Origin: Bacteroidota bacterium
GTDB lineage: Bacteria; Bacteroidota; Bacteroidia; Chitinophagales; Chitinophagaceae
Direction of reading: 5' to 3'
DNA length: 64,000 bases
Assembly (NCBI GenBank): GCA_028876495.1
Contig: JAGWRO010000089.1
Coordinates: forward strand, 1 to 64,000
In this document: positions 17,329-26,008 of the stretch, piece by piece
Layout of the letters: each line of letters opens with the position of its first letter
How positions within the stretch are numbered: position 1 is the first letter of the stretch
Made by a program: the position numbers and the translations under genes
The notes under the pieces: model-generated
What the model saw: only the letters and a program-made list of their open reading frames with translations
Database searches by the model: none
Told to the model about the DNA's origin: nothing

Positions 17329-19857
17329 ATGAAAGCATTTAATGCTGTTTTTACCTTTAAAAAAGAAATACTTTTTACTATTATGTGCATGCTGGCTACG
17401 CTTACTTTGCTGGCACAGCATCCCATAAAAGAATATACACTGGTCCTTCGGCAGCAAAAGGTAAACAAAGCGGGAGAATTGGTGAAAGCCATTACTGTTA
17501 ACGATTCTATTCCCGGGCCAACGCTCTATTTTACAGATGGTGATTCTGCTGTTATTCACGTAAAAAATGAAATGAGTGTGCCCTCTTCGGTTCATTGGCA
17601 TGGCATTCTTATTCCCAACTATTACGATGGCGTACCCTATTTGAGTACGCCGCCGATAGCGTCCGGAAAAACATTTACCGTACGTTTTGTCATCCGGCAA
17701 ACGGGCACTTACTGGTACCATTCTCACATGTCATTGCAGGAGCAAAGTGGTTTATATGGCGCTATTGTTATTTATCCCAAAAAAGAAACCCGAAAATATG
17801 ATACGGAAAAAACAATTGTACTTTCTGACTGGACAAATGAAAATCCGCATCATGTAATGAACAACCTGAAAAGAGGGTTGGAGTGGTATTCTATTAAAAA
17901 AGGACAGGCTCAAAGCCTCAACCGCGTAATAGCGCATCACGGCTTTGGTGAAAGATTCCAAATGGCCTGGCAGCGCATGCCACCGATGGATATTTCAGAC
18001 GTATATTATCCTGCCTTTTTAGCCAACGGGCATAAGGCTTTATATTTTCCCAATGCTAAGCCGGGAGAGCGTATCAGGTTGCGAATTGTGGATGGTTCTT
18101 CTTCTACTTTTTTTCATTTGCAATATGCCGGGGGCAACATGGAAATCATTTCTGCTGATGGGCAAGATGTAAAACCGGTAGCCGTTACCCGGATGTTGAT
18201 GGGAGTTGCCGAAACCTACGATGTTATTATTACTGTTCCCGAAAATGGGCAATACGAATTACGCGCCACCGCGCAGGATGGCGCTGGCTACACTTCTTTA
18301 TATTTTGGAAATGGGCAAAAACATGCTGCGCCTACTTTACCCAAACCGGACGTGTTTCATCTGGAAGGCATTTTGATGCAGGGAATGGCCGGGATGAAAA
18401 TGGACATGAATGGCATGAAAATGTATATGAGCAAAAAAATGATGCAACGCGAAATGCCTTATATCAATAAAGCTTTTATAGACAGGGAGGATATTAACCT
18501 GGCAGGCTCGCTGGGCATGCAAATGCCCGGCATGGATATGAAAGGCATGGATATGGGCGGGATGGATGGCATGAACATGAACGGAATGGACATGAAGGAT
18601 ATGAAGATGGATAGTTCAGGAATGGGCAATATGAACGGCATGGACATGAAGAATATGAATATGGATAGCTCAATGGGCAATATGAATGGAATGGACATGA
18701 AAGATATGAAGATGGATAGTTCAGGTATGAGCAACATGAATGGAATGGACATGAAGGGTATGAATCATTCAGAAATGGGCAATATGCATGGAATGGATAT
18801 GGGACAGGAAGGCAGCGAAGATTCGGTCATATTTAATTACGATATGCTTCGTGCATTGCAATCTACTAATTTTGATACCACCAAACATCCAGTGCGCAAT
18901 CTTACATTTAACCTTACCGGCAGCATGTGGCGATACATTTGGAGTATTAATGGTAAAACACTTTCAGAAAAAGATTCAATACAGGTAAAAGAAGGTGAGA
19001 TATTGCGTATTACCATGAAGAACCAAACCATGATGTACCATCCCATGCACCTGCACGGGCATTTCTTTAGAGTGTTGAATGCAGACGGAACTTATTCACC
19101 TTTAAAACACACAGTGATTGTACCACCGATGCGTACAATAACTATTGAATTTTTGGCAGATGAAGTGGGGAATTGGTTCTTTCATTGCCATATCCTTTAT
19201 CACATGATGGCTGGTATGGCCCGCAGTTTCCAATACAAAAATTATGAAGCGCCACCGATAATGAAAAACTATCCCATGAGTAAATTGTTCAACGATGACA
19301 ATCATTGGTTTTTCTGGGGCAACGCCACTGTGGCATCCAATCGTGAAGGAGGCTATTTATCATACTCAAACCGAAAAAATTGGGTGCAGGTGATGGGCGA
19401 TTACAGCGCATGGCAAAAGGGCAAAAGCTATAAAACCTCTCCCGGCTGGTTAAAATCGGCACATCCGTATGAAGTTACCGGAACTTACGAACACTTTGTA
19501 ACGCGTTTTTTAAGGCCTTATGTGGGTGTAGTAGCCAGCAACCAGGATGAATACACCAAATATTACATAGACCACAACAAACCGGTTCCGAAGAATGATG
19601 TAAGAGGTTTGGTGGGGGTGCGTTACCTGTTGCCTCTGTTTTTAAACGCAGATTTAAGAATTGATTCTCGGGCGCATGTACGCTTTGCCATGAGTGGCGA
19701 AACCTGGCTTTTTCCACGGATATGGCTTACTTATATGGCCAATACCGACAAAGAATACGAAGCCAATTTAGAATATATGCTCAGTCAGCGTATCTCATTG
19801 ACAGGCGGCTACAATTCTGACTATAATTGGGGTGGCGGTGTAATGGTGAGGTTTTAA
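17329..19857 (+). CDS. Multicopper oxidase (CopA-like) with Met-rich insert and C-terminal beta-barrel-like domain
   Basis: The 842-residue protein has a signal-like start (residues about 12-30) and cupredoxin domains with all copper motifs: SVHWHG (about residue 88-93), WYHSHMS (about 130), HPMHLHGHFF (about 571) and HCHILYHMMAGM (about 618). A Met/Asp/Gly-rich insert spans residues 397-492. After the last oxidase domain, residues about 660-842 form amphipathic strands and end in GGGVMVRF, like the terminal strand of an outer-membrane barrel. The CopB-like content here suggests a CopA-CopB fusion. It should oxidise Cu(I) or an organic substrate in the periplasm. Its partners are the DUF3347 and haem proteins just upstream. 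Confidence 0.9.
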   Translation: MKAFNAVFTFKKEILFTIMCMLATLTLLAQHPIKEYTLVLRQQKVNKAGELVKAITVNDSIPGPTLYFTDGDSAVIHVKNEMSVPSSVHWHGILIPNYYDGVPYLSTPPIASGKTFTVRFVIRQTGTYWYHSHMSLQEQSGLYGAIVIYPKKETRKYDTEKTIVLSDWTNENPHHVMNNLKRGLEWYSIKKGQAQSLNRVIAHHGFGERFQMAWQRMPPMDISDVYYPAFLANGHKALYFPNAKPGERIRLRIVDGSSSTFFHLQYAGGNMEIISADGQDVKPVAVTRMLMGVAETYDVIITVPENGQYELRATAQDGAGYTSLYFGNGQKHAAPTLPKPDVFHLEGILMQGMAGMKMDMNGMKMYMSKKMMQREMPYINKAFIDREDINLAGSLGMQMPGMDMKGMDMGGMDGMNMNGMDMKDMKMDSSGMGNMNGMDMKNMNMDSSMGNMNGMDMKDMKMDSSGMSNMNGMDMKGMNHSEMGNMHGMDMGQEGSEDSVIFNYDMLRALQSTNFDTTKHPVRNLTFNLTGSMWRYIWSINGKTLSEKDSIQVKEGEILRITMKNQTMMYHPMHLHGHFFRVLNADGTYSPLKHTVIVPPMRTITIEFLADEVGNWFFHCHILYHMMAGMARSFQYKNYEAPPIMKNYPMSKLFNDDNHWFFWGNATVASNREGGYLSYSNRKNWVQVMGDYSAWQKGKSYKTSPGWLKSAHPYEVTGTYEHFVTRFLRPYVGVVASNQDEYTKYYIDHNKPVPKNDVRGLVGVRYLLPLFLNADLRIDSRAHVRFAMSGETWLFPRIWLTYMANTDKEYEANLEYMLSQRISLTGGYNSDYNWGGGVMVRF
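18517..18804 (+). repeat. Degenerate Met-rich tandem repeat inside the multicopper oxidase
   Basis: This stretch encodes residues 397-492 and repeats units such as NMNGMDMKDMKMDSSGM about four times with small changes. About one residue in three is Met. Met-x-x-Met arrays bind Cu(I) in CopA/CueO-type oxidases. At DNA level the units are near-identical, so the array can expand or contract by slippage. Confidence 0.85.
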
Positions 19858-19890
19858 ATAGCCGGTTTTGAAAAAAATCTCCCTGATATC

Positions 19891-19926
19891 AAGCAGGCTA
19901 CAGAAAAGAGATTTTGCAGCCTGCTT
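19891..19926 (+). terminator. Candidate terminator hairpin after the multicopper oxidase
   Basis: AAGCAGGCT (19891-19899) and AGCCTGCTT (19918-19926) form a perfect 9-bp stem with an 18-base loop, 34 bases after the stop codon. The following T-tract is weak, so termination efficiency is uncertain. Confidence 0.45.
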
Positions 19927-20047
19927 TGAATTTGAAAATTAAAATTATGATACACGTGAGCTACTGTGAATCCTGACTCTTACAGTAATTGTAAACAAAC
20001 AAATAATAAGGATTTCAGTTTTATTTAATTATAGCAAAGGCACTAAG

Positions 20048-20125
20048 TTATTCAGTTATAATCTCAATGTCAGAGCTTTTCTCCATCTGCACTTTTAATG
20101 CAAATTGCGCTTTGTTGGTAATCCT
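20048..20125 (-). pseudogene. 3' remnant of a second TolC-like gene
   Basis: On the minus strand this stretch reads TNKAQFALKV then MEKSS and a stop. It matches the last codons of the TolC-like gene ending at 24643 (YNKAQFALKVAEGESL) with roughly four in five bases conserved over about 60 bases. Nothing of the rest of the gene is recognisable upstream of it on the minus strand, so only the last ~20 codons survive. Confidence 0.6.
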
Positions 20126-20390
20126 TGTTTTGTGCCTTTAAAAATGATGTTGGACTGCATACTAAATCAGATTTAGAGTCGGGCTGGCATAATCTTTCAC
20201 TGCTCCATTTTTAGCAGATCTATCAAAATCAGCTTTGTTGCTCAAATGAACAATACCCGGCTTTTTTTTGTTATCTTCAACATAAGAGATTTTATTGAGC
20301 GGCAATTACACGATGAACATTTTTATATATACACATGCAAAAGGCCCGATAAGTTGCGCGTAATGCTTAAATCATTCTAAATATATTTAT
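20126..20390. other. Intergenic DNA with no supported gene
   Basis: A 45-codon minus-strand frame (about 20165-20300) reads KKKPGIVHLSNKADFDRS, faintly like the start of a thioredoxin-type domain, but has no active-site motif. The rest probably holds the promoter of the AraC-type gene. Confidence 0.3.
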
Positions 20391-21497
20391 ATGCCTATAT
20401 ATATGGATCGACATGACGTTTCGGAAACAGTTACCGCAGAGCATGTAGCACAATTGCACCAGCAAGATTTAAAAATACAGGATCAGTTTGGTTGCAGAGG
20501 TTTAACCTATTGGTTTGATGATAAAAGAAAAACAGCATTTTGCCTGATTGAGGCTCCGGACGAAAAGACGCTTGAGAATATGCATAACAAAGCCCATGGG
20601 CAGATACCCAATAGTATCATAGAAGTAGATGCGGGAATTGTTGAATCTTTTTTAGGGAGAATTGAAGATCCTGAAAAGTCACAAAAAACCGTTTTAAATA
20701 TCATAGATGAGCCTGCCTTCAGAACTATCATGGTCATGGAATTACATGAAGTAACGGTTCAGGAAAATGATTCAATCCTATTTAAAGATTTGCTCAACAA
20801 ATTTAATGCTGCTCTACCCGGAATTCTGGATACCTATACAGGGAAAGTAGTAAAACAGGCAAGGCATCATTACCTGGTTTCATTTAATTCCGTTACTAAT
20901 GCGATTCGCACAGCAATTGATTTGAATGCTTTGTTCAAACATTTTTCCAGGGAAATAAATTATACCGGGCATCTTATAAAAATAGGAATAAGCGCCGGAT
21001 TACCGGTAACAGAAAAAAAATCGATTTTTGAAGACACCATAAAATCAGCGGAAAGAATGTGTGCCGTTATCAATGGTGATATTATTATTTCATCTGAAGT
21101 AAAAGAATTATACAATAGTGAAAATGTAACCGCCATAGGTGAATACAAAAAAATTATCACTCTATCCCCTGCGGATGAAAATTTTCTTCATTTATTAATG
21201 GATTACACTGAAACAAACTGGAACAATGGAAATTTAAAAGCCGATGATTTTTGCAAACCCATGGGTATTAGCAAATCCCAGTTGTACCGTAAAATGATTG
21301 TACTCAACGGCAAATCTCCCAATACTTTTATTAAAGAATACAGGTTAACAGCCGCATTACAATTGTTGAACAAAAAAGCTGGTAACATTTCGGAAATTGC
21401 CTTTGAAACAGGCTTTAGCAGTCCTTCCTATTTTTCAAAATGTTTTCAAAAAAGATATGGCCTCATCCCTTCTGATTATATCTCTGCCATGAATTAA
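20391..21497 (+). CDS. AraC-family regulator with N-terminal DUF4242-like and central cyclase-like domains
   Basis: The 368-residue protein has three parts. Residues 1-90 (YMDRHDVSE, LKIQDQFGCRGLTYWFDD, AFCLIEAPDEK) match DUF4242 (SCO4226-type nickel-binding) proteins. Residues about 110-255 resemble a class III nucleotide cyclase core (IKIGISAGLPV, SAERMCAV, ISSEVKELY), but an alternating pair of catalytic Asp residues is not evident, so it is probably a sensor. Residues about 265-368 are an AraC DNA-binding domain (GISKSQLYRKM and ISEIAFETGFSSPSYFSKCF). It probably controls the following haemoglobin, oxidase and hydrolase genes in response to a metal or small ligand; that link is inferred. 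Confidence 0.85.
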   Translation: MPIYMDRHDVSETVTAEHVAQLHQQDLKIQDQFGCRGLTYWFDDKRKTAFCLIEAPDEKTLENMHNKAHGQIPNSIIEVDAGIVESFLGRIEDPEKSQKTVLNIIDEPAFRTIMVMELHEVTVQENDSILFKDLLNKFNAALPGILDTYTGKVVKQARHHYLVSFNSVTNAIRTAIDLNALFKHFSREINYTGHLIKIGISAGLPVTEKKSIFEDTIKSAERMCAVINGDIIISSEVKELYNSENVTAIGEYKKIITLSPADENFLHLLMDYTETNWNNGNLKADDFCKPMGISKSQLYRKMIVLNGKSPNTFIKEYRLTAALQLLNKKAGNISEIAFETGFSSPSYFSKCFQKRYGLIPSDYISAMN

Positions 21498-21578
21498 AGG
21501 AGACATTTACCATCCCAATCTGAACTAAAATTACCGGTTTTTGAACTAAAACTTACAGCCTTTGCTTTTATTATAAAG

Positions 21579-21586
21579 TAGTTTTG
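21579..21586 (+). promoter_or_regulatory. Candidate promoter -7 element (TAGTTTTG)
   Basis: TAGTTTTG fits TAnnTTTG. It lies 108 bases upstream of the haemoglobin ATG, with a TTTG at 21561 that is closer than the usual -33 spacing. It would start the globin-oxidase-hydrolase transcript. Confidence 0.35.
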
Positions 21587-21693
21587 GAATGGCAAAGAAG
21601 TAAATCAATAACGGAAATAATAATTAAAAATTCCACCGGTGGTTATTGCCATCTGTACAACATTTCATTCGTCTTTACATTAAATTATTCGCC

Positions 21694-22068
21694 ATGAAAC
21701 AAATTCTTTTTGAACGCCTGGGAGGAACTCCTGGCATTACATCCATTGTTGATGATGTTATTGAAGCACACATGAACAACCCTGACATTAGTGCCCGTTT
21801 TTTACCTTATAAAGAACAGCCGGAAAAATTGGCAATTATCAGGCAGCATACCATTGATTTCTTTAGTGCCGGAAGCGGGGGGCCGATAGCCTATGCCGGA
21901 AGGGACATGCCCACTACCCATAAAGGAATGAATATAAGTCCGGGTGAATACATGCACACAATTGATGACATTATGCAGGTATTGGAAATGCATAAAATTG
22001 ATGAGGAATCTAAAAAAGAAGTGCTTGCTATTCTTTGGTCATTAAAAGGAATGATCATTTCAAAGTAA
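21694..22068 (+). CDS. Group I truncated haemoglobin
   Basis: The 124-residue protein starts at ATG 21694 (FERLGGTPGITSIVDDVIEA). It has the short 2-over-2 globin pattern: an N-terminal helix pair, RFLPYK, a Gly-rich stretch (SAGSGGPIAYAGRDM), and the proximal His in MPTTHKGMNIS. Upstream in-frame codons from 21646 encode nothing globin-like, so the later start is preferred. It binds haem and O2 or NO in the cytosol. Next to an FAD-linked oxidase it may supply or protect oxygen chemistry, or detoxify NO; the pairing is suggestive only. Confidence 0.9.
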   Translation: MKQILFERLGGTPGITSIVDDVIEAHMNNPDISARFLPYKEQPEKLAIIRQHTIDFFSAGSGGPIAYAGRDMPTTHKGMNISPGEYMHTIDDIMQVLEMHKIDEESKKEVLAILWSLKGMIISK

Positions 22069-22099
22069 TAATTATTTCAAACTTTTAAACTATAATATT

Positions 22100-23487
22100 A
22101 TGTCAAAAAAAGTAAAAGATTTAGATTCTACAGTAATAGAAGCATTAGTTTCCCAAATCAGGGGTAGAATCATTTTTCCAAAAGATACAAACTATGATGA
22201 AACGCGGAAAGTATATAATGCGATGATTGATAAACATCCTGGCATGTTTGTAATGTGCGTGGATGTGGCTGACGTTATGTATGCAGTAAATTTTGGCAGA
22301 GACAACGATTTATTAGTAGCCGTAAGAGGAGGAGGCCATAATGGAGGAGGACTGGGTTTATGCGATGACGGGCTGGTGATTGATTTATCAGGTTTAAAAT
22401 CTATAAGGGTTGATACAACTGATAATACGGTAACAGTTGGCGGAGGAAATGTTTGGGGAGAGGTGGATCATGCCACTCATCCATTCGGTCTTGCAGTTCC
22501 TGCCGGCATTATATCTACAACGGGAGTCGGGGATTAACACTTGGCGGCGGAGTTGGTCATTTATCAAGAAAATACGGGCTTACCATTGATAATTTGCTGG
22601 AAGCAGATATGGTATTGGCCGATGGTAGTTTTGTAACTGTAAATGCTAACCAAAATACTGATCTGTTTTGGGCAATCAGGGGAGGCGGCGGCAACTTTGG
22701 AATTGTAACATCCTTTAAATTCCAGGCGCATCCGGTTAAAACAGTTTTTGGTGGCCCTACATTGTGGCCCATTGAAAAAACAAATGAAATCATGAAATGG
22801 TATCATGAATTTATTAATAATGCCCCTGATGAATTAAATGGATTTATTGCTACTTTGATTATCCCAGGCCCACCCTTCCCGGAATTTCTCCATAATAAAC
22901 AGTTTTGCGGAATTGTATGGTGCTATGTGGGTGAATTAGAAAAAGCAGAAGAGATATTTAAACCCATACTTGCCATGGAGCCTGTGTTTCAGCATGTAGG
23001 CGAAATGCCCTACCCTTCTATACAAACATTATTTGACGGTTTGTTTCCCCCGGGTTTGCAATGGTATTGGAGGGCTGACTTTTTTAATGAATTAGGAGCT
23101 GATGTAAGTGCCAGGCATTTAGAATTTGGATCGAAGATACCAACCCCGCTTTCTCAGATGCACATGTACCCAATAAGTGGTGCTGCCAGCCGGTTGGCAA
23201 AAGATGCAACTCCCTGGGCATACAGGGATGCAAAATATGCCGGTGTAATTGTTGGGGTTGATCCCAATCCTGCAAATGCAGATAAAATTACAAAATGGTG
23301 TAAAGATTACTGGGAAGCGCTTCACCCCTATTCATCCGGTGGGGCCTATTTAAATTTTATAATGAACGAAGGCCAGGACCGAATAAAAGCAAGTTATAAG
23401 GGGAACTATGACCGACTAACAAAAATTAAAAAGACATACGATCCGAATAACTTCTTTAAAGTAAATCAGAATATTTTGCCTGCATAA
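22100..23487 (+). pseudogene. FAD-linked oxidase (FAD_binding_4 + BBE domains), frameshifted
   Basis: The first frame (from 22100) gives the PCMH-type FAD domain with VAVRGGGHNGGGLGL, in which the His is the site of covalent flavin attachment. It stops at 22537. The second frame resumes with GLTLGGGVGHLSRKYGLTID and runs to the BBE motif YDPNNFFKVNQNILPA at 23487. Adding one G to the run at 22529-22532 joins them in one frame of about 462 residues. If the lesion is real the oxidase is dead; if it is a base-calling error this is an intact oligosaccharide/berberine-bridge-type oxidase. Substrate unknown. Confidence 0.85.
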
Positions 23488-23517
23488 ATTAATTAAAAAT
23501 CATTAAATAAATGAAAA

Positions 23518-24426
23518 GTGGATATAGTTGAATTTCCCTCACAAGGGGCGGTTGTTCGTGGAAGATTTTATACTCCTGAAGATAAAGTTGCACCACATCC
23601 TATCGTGATTATGGCTCACGGGTTTACTGCAACTATCAATAACATGAGTGCTGATAAATATGCAGAAGAATTCTGCAAGTCGGGTTTTGCTGTGTTGCTA
23701 TATGACCACCGGAATTTCGGCATTAGCGATGGTTTGCCGAGACAGGAAATAAATAAATGGCTTCAAGCACGTGGATATGTTGATGCGATAAATTATGTAT
23801 GCACTTTGCGAATTGTTGATAAAGAAAATATTGCCTTATGGGGCGACAGTATGAGCGGCGCAGAGGTGTTGCTTGTTGCATCTGTTGAAAAAAGGGTGAA
23901 AGCAATTGTGGTACAGGTTCCTGCCTGTGGAGATAGTGCGGCACCTGTTGACAAAGACGGCACTTTGGGTAACGCTATGATTGATTTTTTCCTGCGTGGC
24001 GATATAACCGGGAAGCCAGAAATAACAACCGGCCCCTTGCCGGTAGTATCCTCCGACCAACAGGGAACTCCTTCGCTATTGCTTCCACTGACTGCTTTTC
24101 GGTGGTTTATTGAATATGGCGGGAGGTATAATACTCATTGGAAAAACGCTGCCACTTTAGTCAATCCAAATGCAGTAACAGCCTTTCATCCGGGCTTATG
24201 TGCAAAACACATAAAGGCAGCCGTGTTAATGATGATAGCAGAAGAAGATGAAATGCCTGCAGCAAATTCCTCGGTGACACGAATGGTGTTTGATGAGATA
24301 CTCTCACCAAAAGAATTAATTGAAATGGACGGCGGACATTTCGGGCTTCTTTATTATCCTGGTGAGTTATTTGACAAAGCAAGCAAAGCTCAATGCAATT
24401 TTCTTAAGCAAAATTTACAAAGCTAA
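23518..24426 (+). CDS. Alpha/beta hydrolase
   Basis: The roughly 302-residue protein has the oxyanion segment IVIMAHGFTATINN, a YDHRNFG strand-turn, the nucleophile elbow WGDSMSGAE (Ser about residue 105) and late DGGHFGLLYYP with the catalytic His. The acid probably lies in IAEEDEMPA. It resembles peptidase S15/DUF1100-type hydrolases. The frame begins at GTG 23518. An ATG at 23511 lies one base out of frame, and removing one A from the AAAA run at 23513-23516 would give MKVDIVEF, so the true start may be 23511 with a one-base error or mutation. It ends just before a strong terminator. Confidence 0.85.
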   Translation: MDIVEFPSQGAVVRGRFYTPEDKVAPHPIVIMAHGFTATINNMSADKYAEEFCKSGFAVLLYDHRNFGISDGLPRQEINKWLQARGYVDAINYVCTLRIVDKENIALWGDSMSGAEVLLVASVEKRVKAIVVQVPACGDSAAPVDKDGTLGNAMIDFFLRGDITGKPEITTGPLPVVSSDQQGTPSLLLPLTAFRWFIEYGGRYNTHWKNAATLVNPNAVTAFHPGLCAKHIKAAVLMMIAEEDEMPAANSSVTRMVFDEILSPKELIEMDGGHFGLLYYPGELFDKASKAQCNFLKQNLQS

Positions 24427-24449
24427 TTCCCATCTTCATTGCAAGTATC

Positions 24450-24478
24450 CTAAATCCCCCTTCGGGATTTAGTTTTCG
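24450..24478 (+). terminator. Rho-independent terminator after the hydrolase
   Basis: CTAAATCCC (24450-24458) pairs perfectly with GGGATTTAG (24464-24472) around a CCTTC loop and is followed by TTTTCGTT. It lies 23 bases after the hydrolase stop and may serve both directions. Confidence 0.75.
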
Positions 24479-24642
24479 TTGGGTGCTTCACGAATCAAAG
24501 AAAGAAGTTACTTCTCTTGATGTTGAATAAAATGTACAGACCTATTGCATCAACTGTATAATAGCAGCTTAAGAGAGATAACTTTTAGCAGGTTGGGTTT
24601 TCAATATATCTGGAGGCTCTCATTCTTTTATAAATTCCAATA

Positions 24643-25928
24643 TCAGAGGCTTTCTCCTTCTGCCACTTTTAATGCAAACTGTGCTTTGTTGTATTCTGAA
24701 ACGGATTTTAAATAATCAACCTTCGATTTTAAATAAAATTGCTGTGCCTGGAAAACTTCAAAAGGCTTTACAGTAACCAGCTTTTGCCGTTCTATACTTT
24801 GGTTCATTGCTTCAGCAGTAAGTTGTAACGCATCTTTAGCAAACTTCATTTGCTCGTTGGCTATTTGTAGCCGGGCATCTGCTGATGTGGTTTCCTGCTG
24901 ATACTCATTTTTAAATTGCTCCACCTTATTCTGTTGTAATGCAATTTTACTGTTCCATTGTTTCAGGTCACCTTTATAAAATATTCTGCCTAGAGGAATG
25001 GTCCAGATTAGTGCTGCATTCAATTGATACGTATTATAAAGAGAAGCTGAATAAGCTCCAAATTCTCCGTTGTCAAAACCAACTCTCAGTTTTGGAAGCA
25101 GCAATCCCTGGTTAATCGACTTTTTTGAAGTTTGAAAAGATTTCAGTTCCGCGTTTAGTCCCAAATATTCAGGGCGTTTTTCAAAGCCGCTGGTATCTGC
25201 TGCCTGAACAGATAATGACAAAGGAACCAGAGAAGTATCAGTGCTCACTAAACTGATATTATTTTCTAAATTGAGAAGATTGGCTAATTGGGCTGATTGT
25301 TTTTGCCATTCAAGCTTCGCTTGGAGCATAGAAATTTTTAAATGATTCAAATTGCTTTGTGCCAATAAATATTCAGACTGGTATCGCAAACCGGCATCCA
25401 CCTGGATTTTGATTTGTTGAGAAAGGGTGTCGGATTGATTAACCAATGATTGCAAAAAAGATATTCTAATTGGTCAGATTGCAAATCAAAATAAGTTTCA
25501 ATTGCCTTTAATATTATTTTATTTTTTTCAGCAATACTGAAAAATTTTGCTGCACCTGCTTTTTGCCTTGCCGCTAATGATTGATAAATCCCTTTCCCAA
25601 AATCAATTTCTGCAGCAATTCCCAAACCGGCCCAAAGATTATATTGTTTTATACCGGTATATATTTTACCATCCGTATTCATGGCGGCGCCGCTTAAATA
25701 GTGAGTTGTGACTCCTGCGTAAATGTTGGGCAACCACCATTCATTCGCCTTGCTTTGGCCTACTAAAGCTTCTTGATATTTCAATTGATATACCTGCACC
25801 ATTAAATTATTTGCTCCGGGTAATTTTAAAACTGTTTCAAGATTTACAGGAAAGGTTTGTTGTGCGTTTGCAAATGAAAATAACCCACAAAAACACAAAG
25901 GCAGGAAGATTTTTTTTATTGATTTCAT
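24643..25928 (-). pseudogene. TolC/OprM-type outer-membrane efflux protein, frameshifted
   Basis: From the start at 25928 (MKSIKKIFLPLCFCGLFSFA, a signal peptide ending ANAQQ) the frame reads an outer-membrane factor domain to QLEYLFCNH and then drifts. The second frame picks up with QSLVNQSDTLSQQIKIQVDA and continues through the second coiled-coil repeat (SQYLLAQSN-like and FEVFQAQQFYLKSK) to the stop at 24643. Adding one A to the A6 run at 25454-25459 (plus strand) fuses them into about 428 residues. It is the third gene of the pump-adaptor-channel operon. A second copy of its 3' end lies at 20.05 kb. Confidence 0.85.
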
Positions 25929-26008
25929 TTTGTTTTGTTTTTTGTTTTGCCACGAAAGCGCAAAGGCAAGAAGATTTCTCCTTTGTTGCTGATTCAATGT
26001 TTTTATGG

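Noticed and set aside
17248-17727. A 159-codon minus-strand frame across the multicopper oxidase start
   Set aside because: It overlaps the oxidase, whose copper motifs are unambiguous; the minus frame is a shadow.
18459-18752. A 97-codon Ile/Phe/Met-rich minus-strand frame
   Set aside because: It is the reverse complement of the Met-rich repeat and reflects its regular codons.
20165-20300. A possible thioredoxin fragment on the minus strand
   Set aside because: Similarity is limited to a few residues and the CxxC site is absent.
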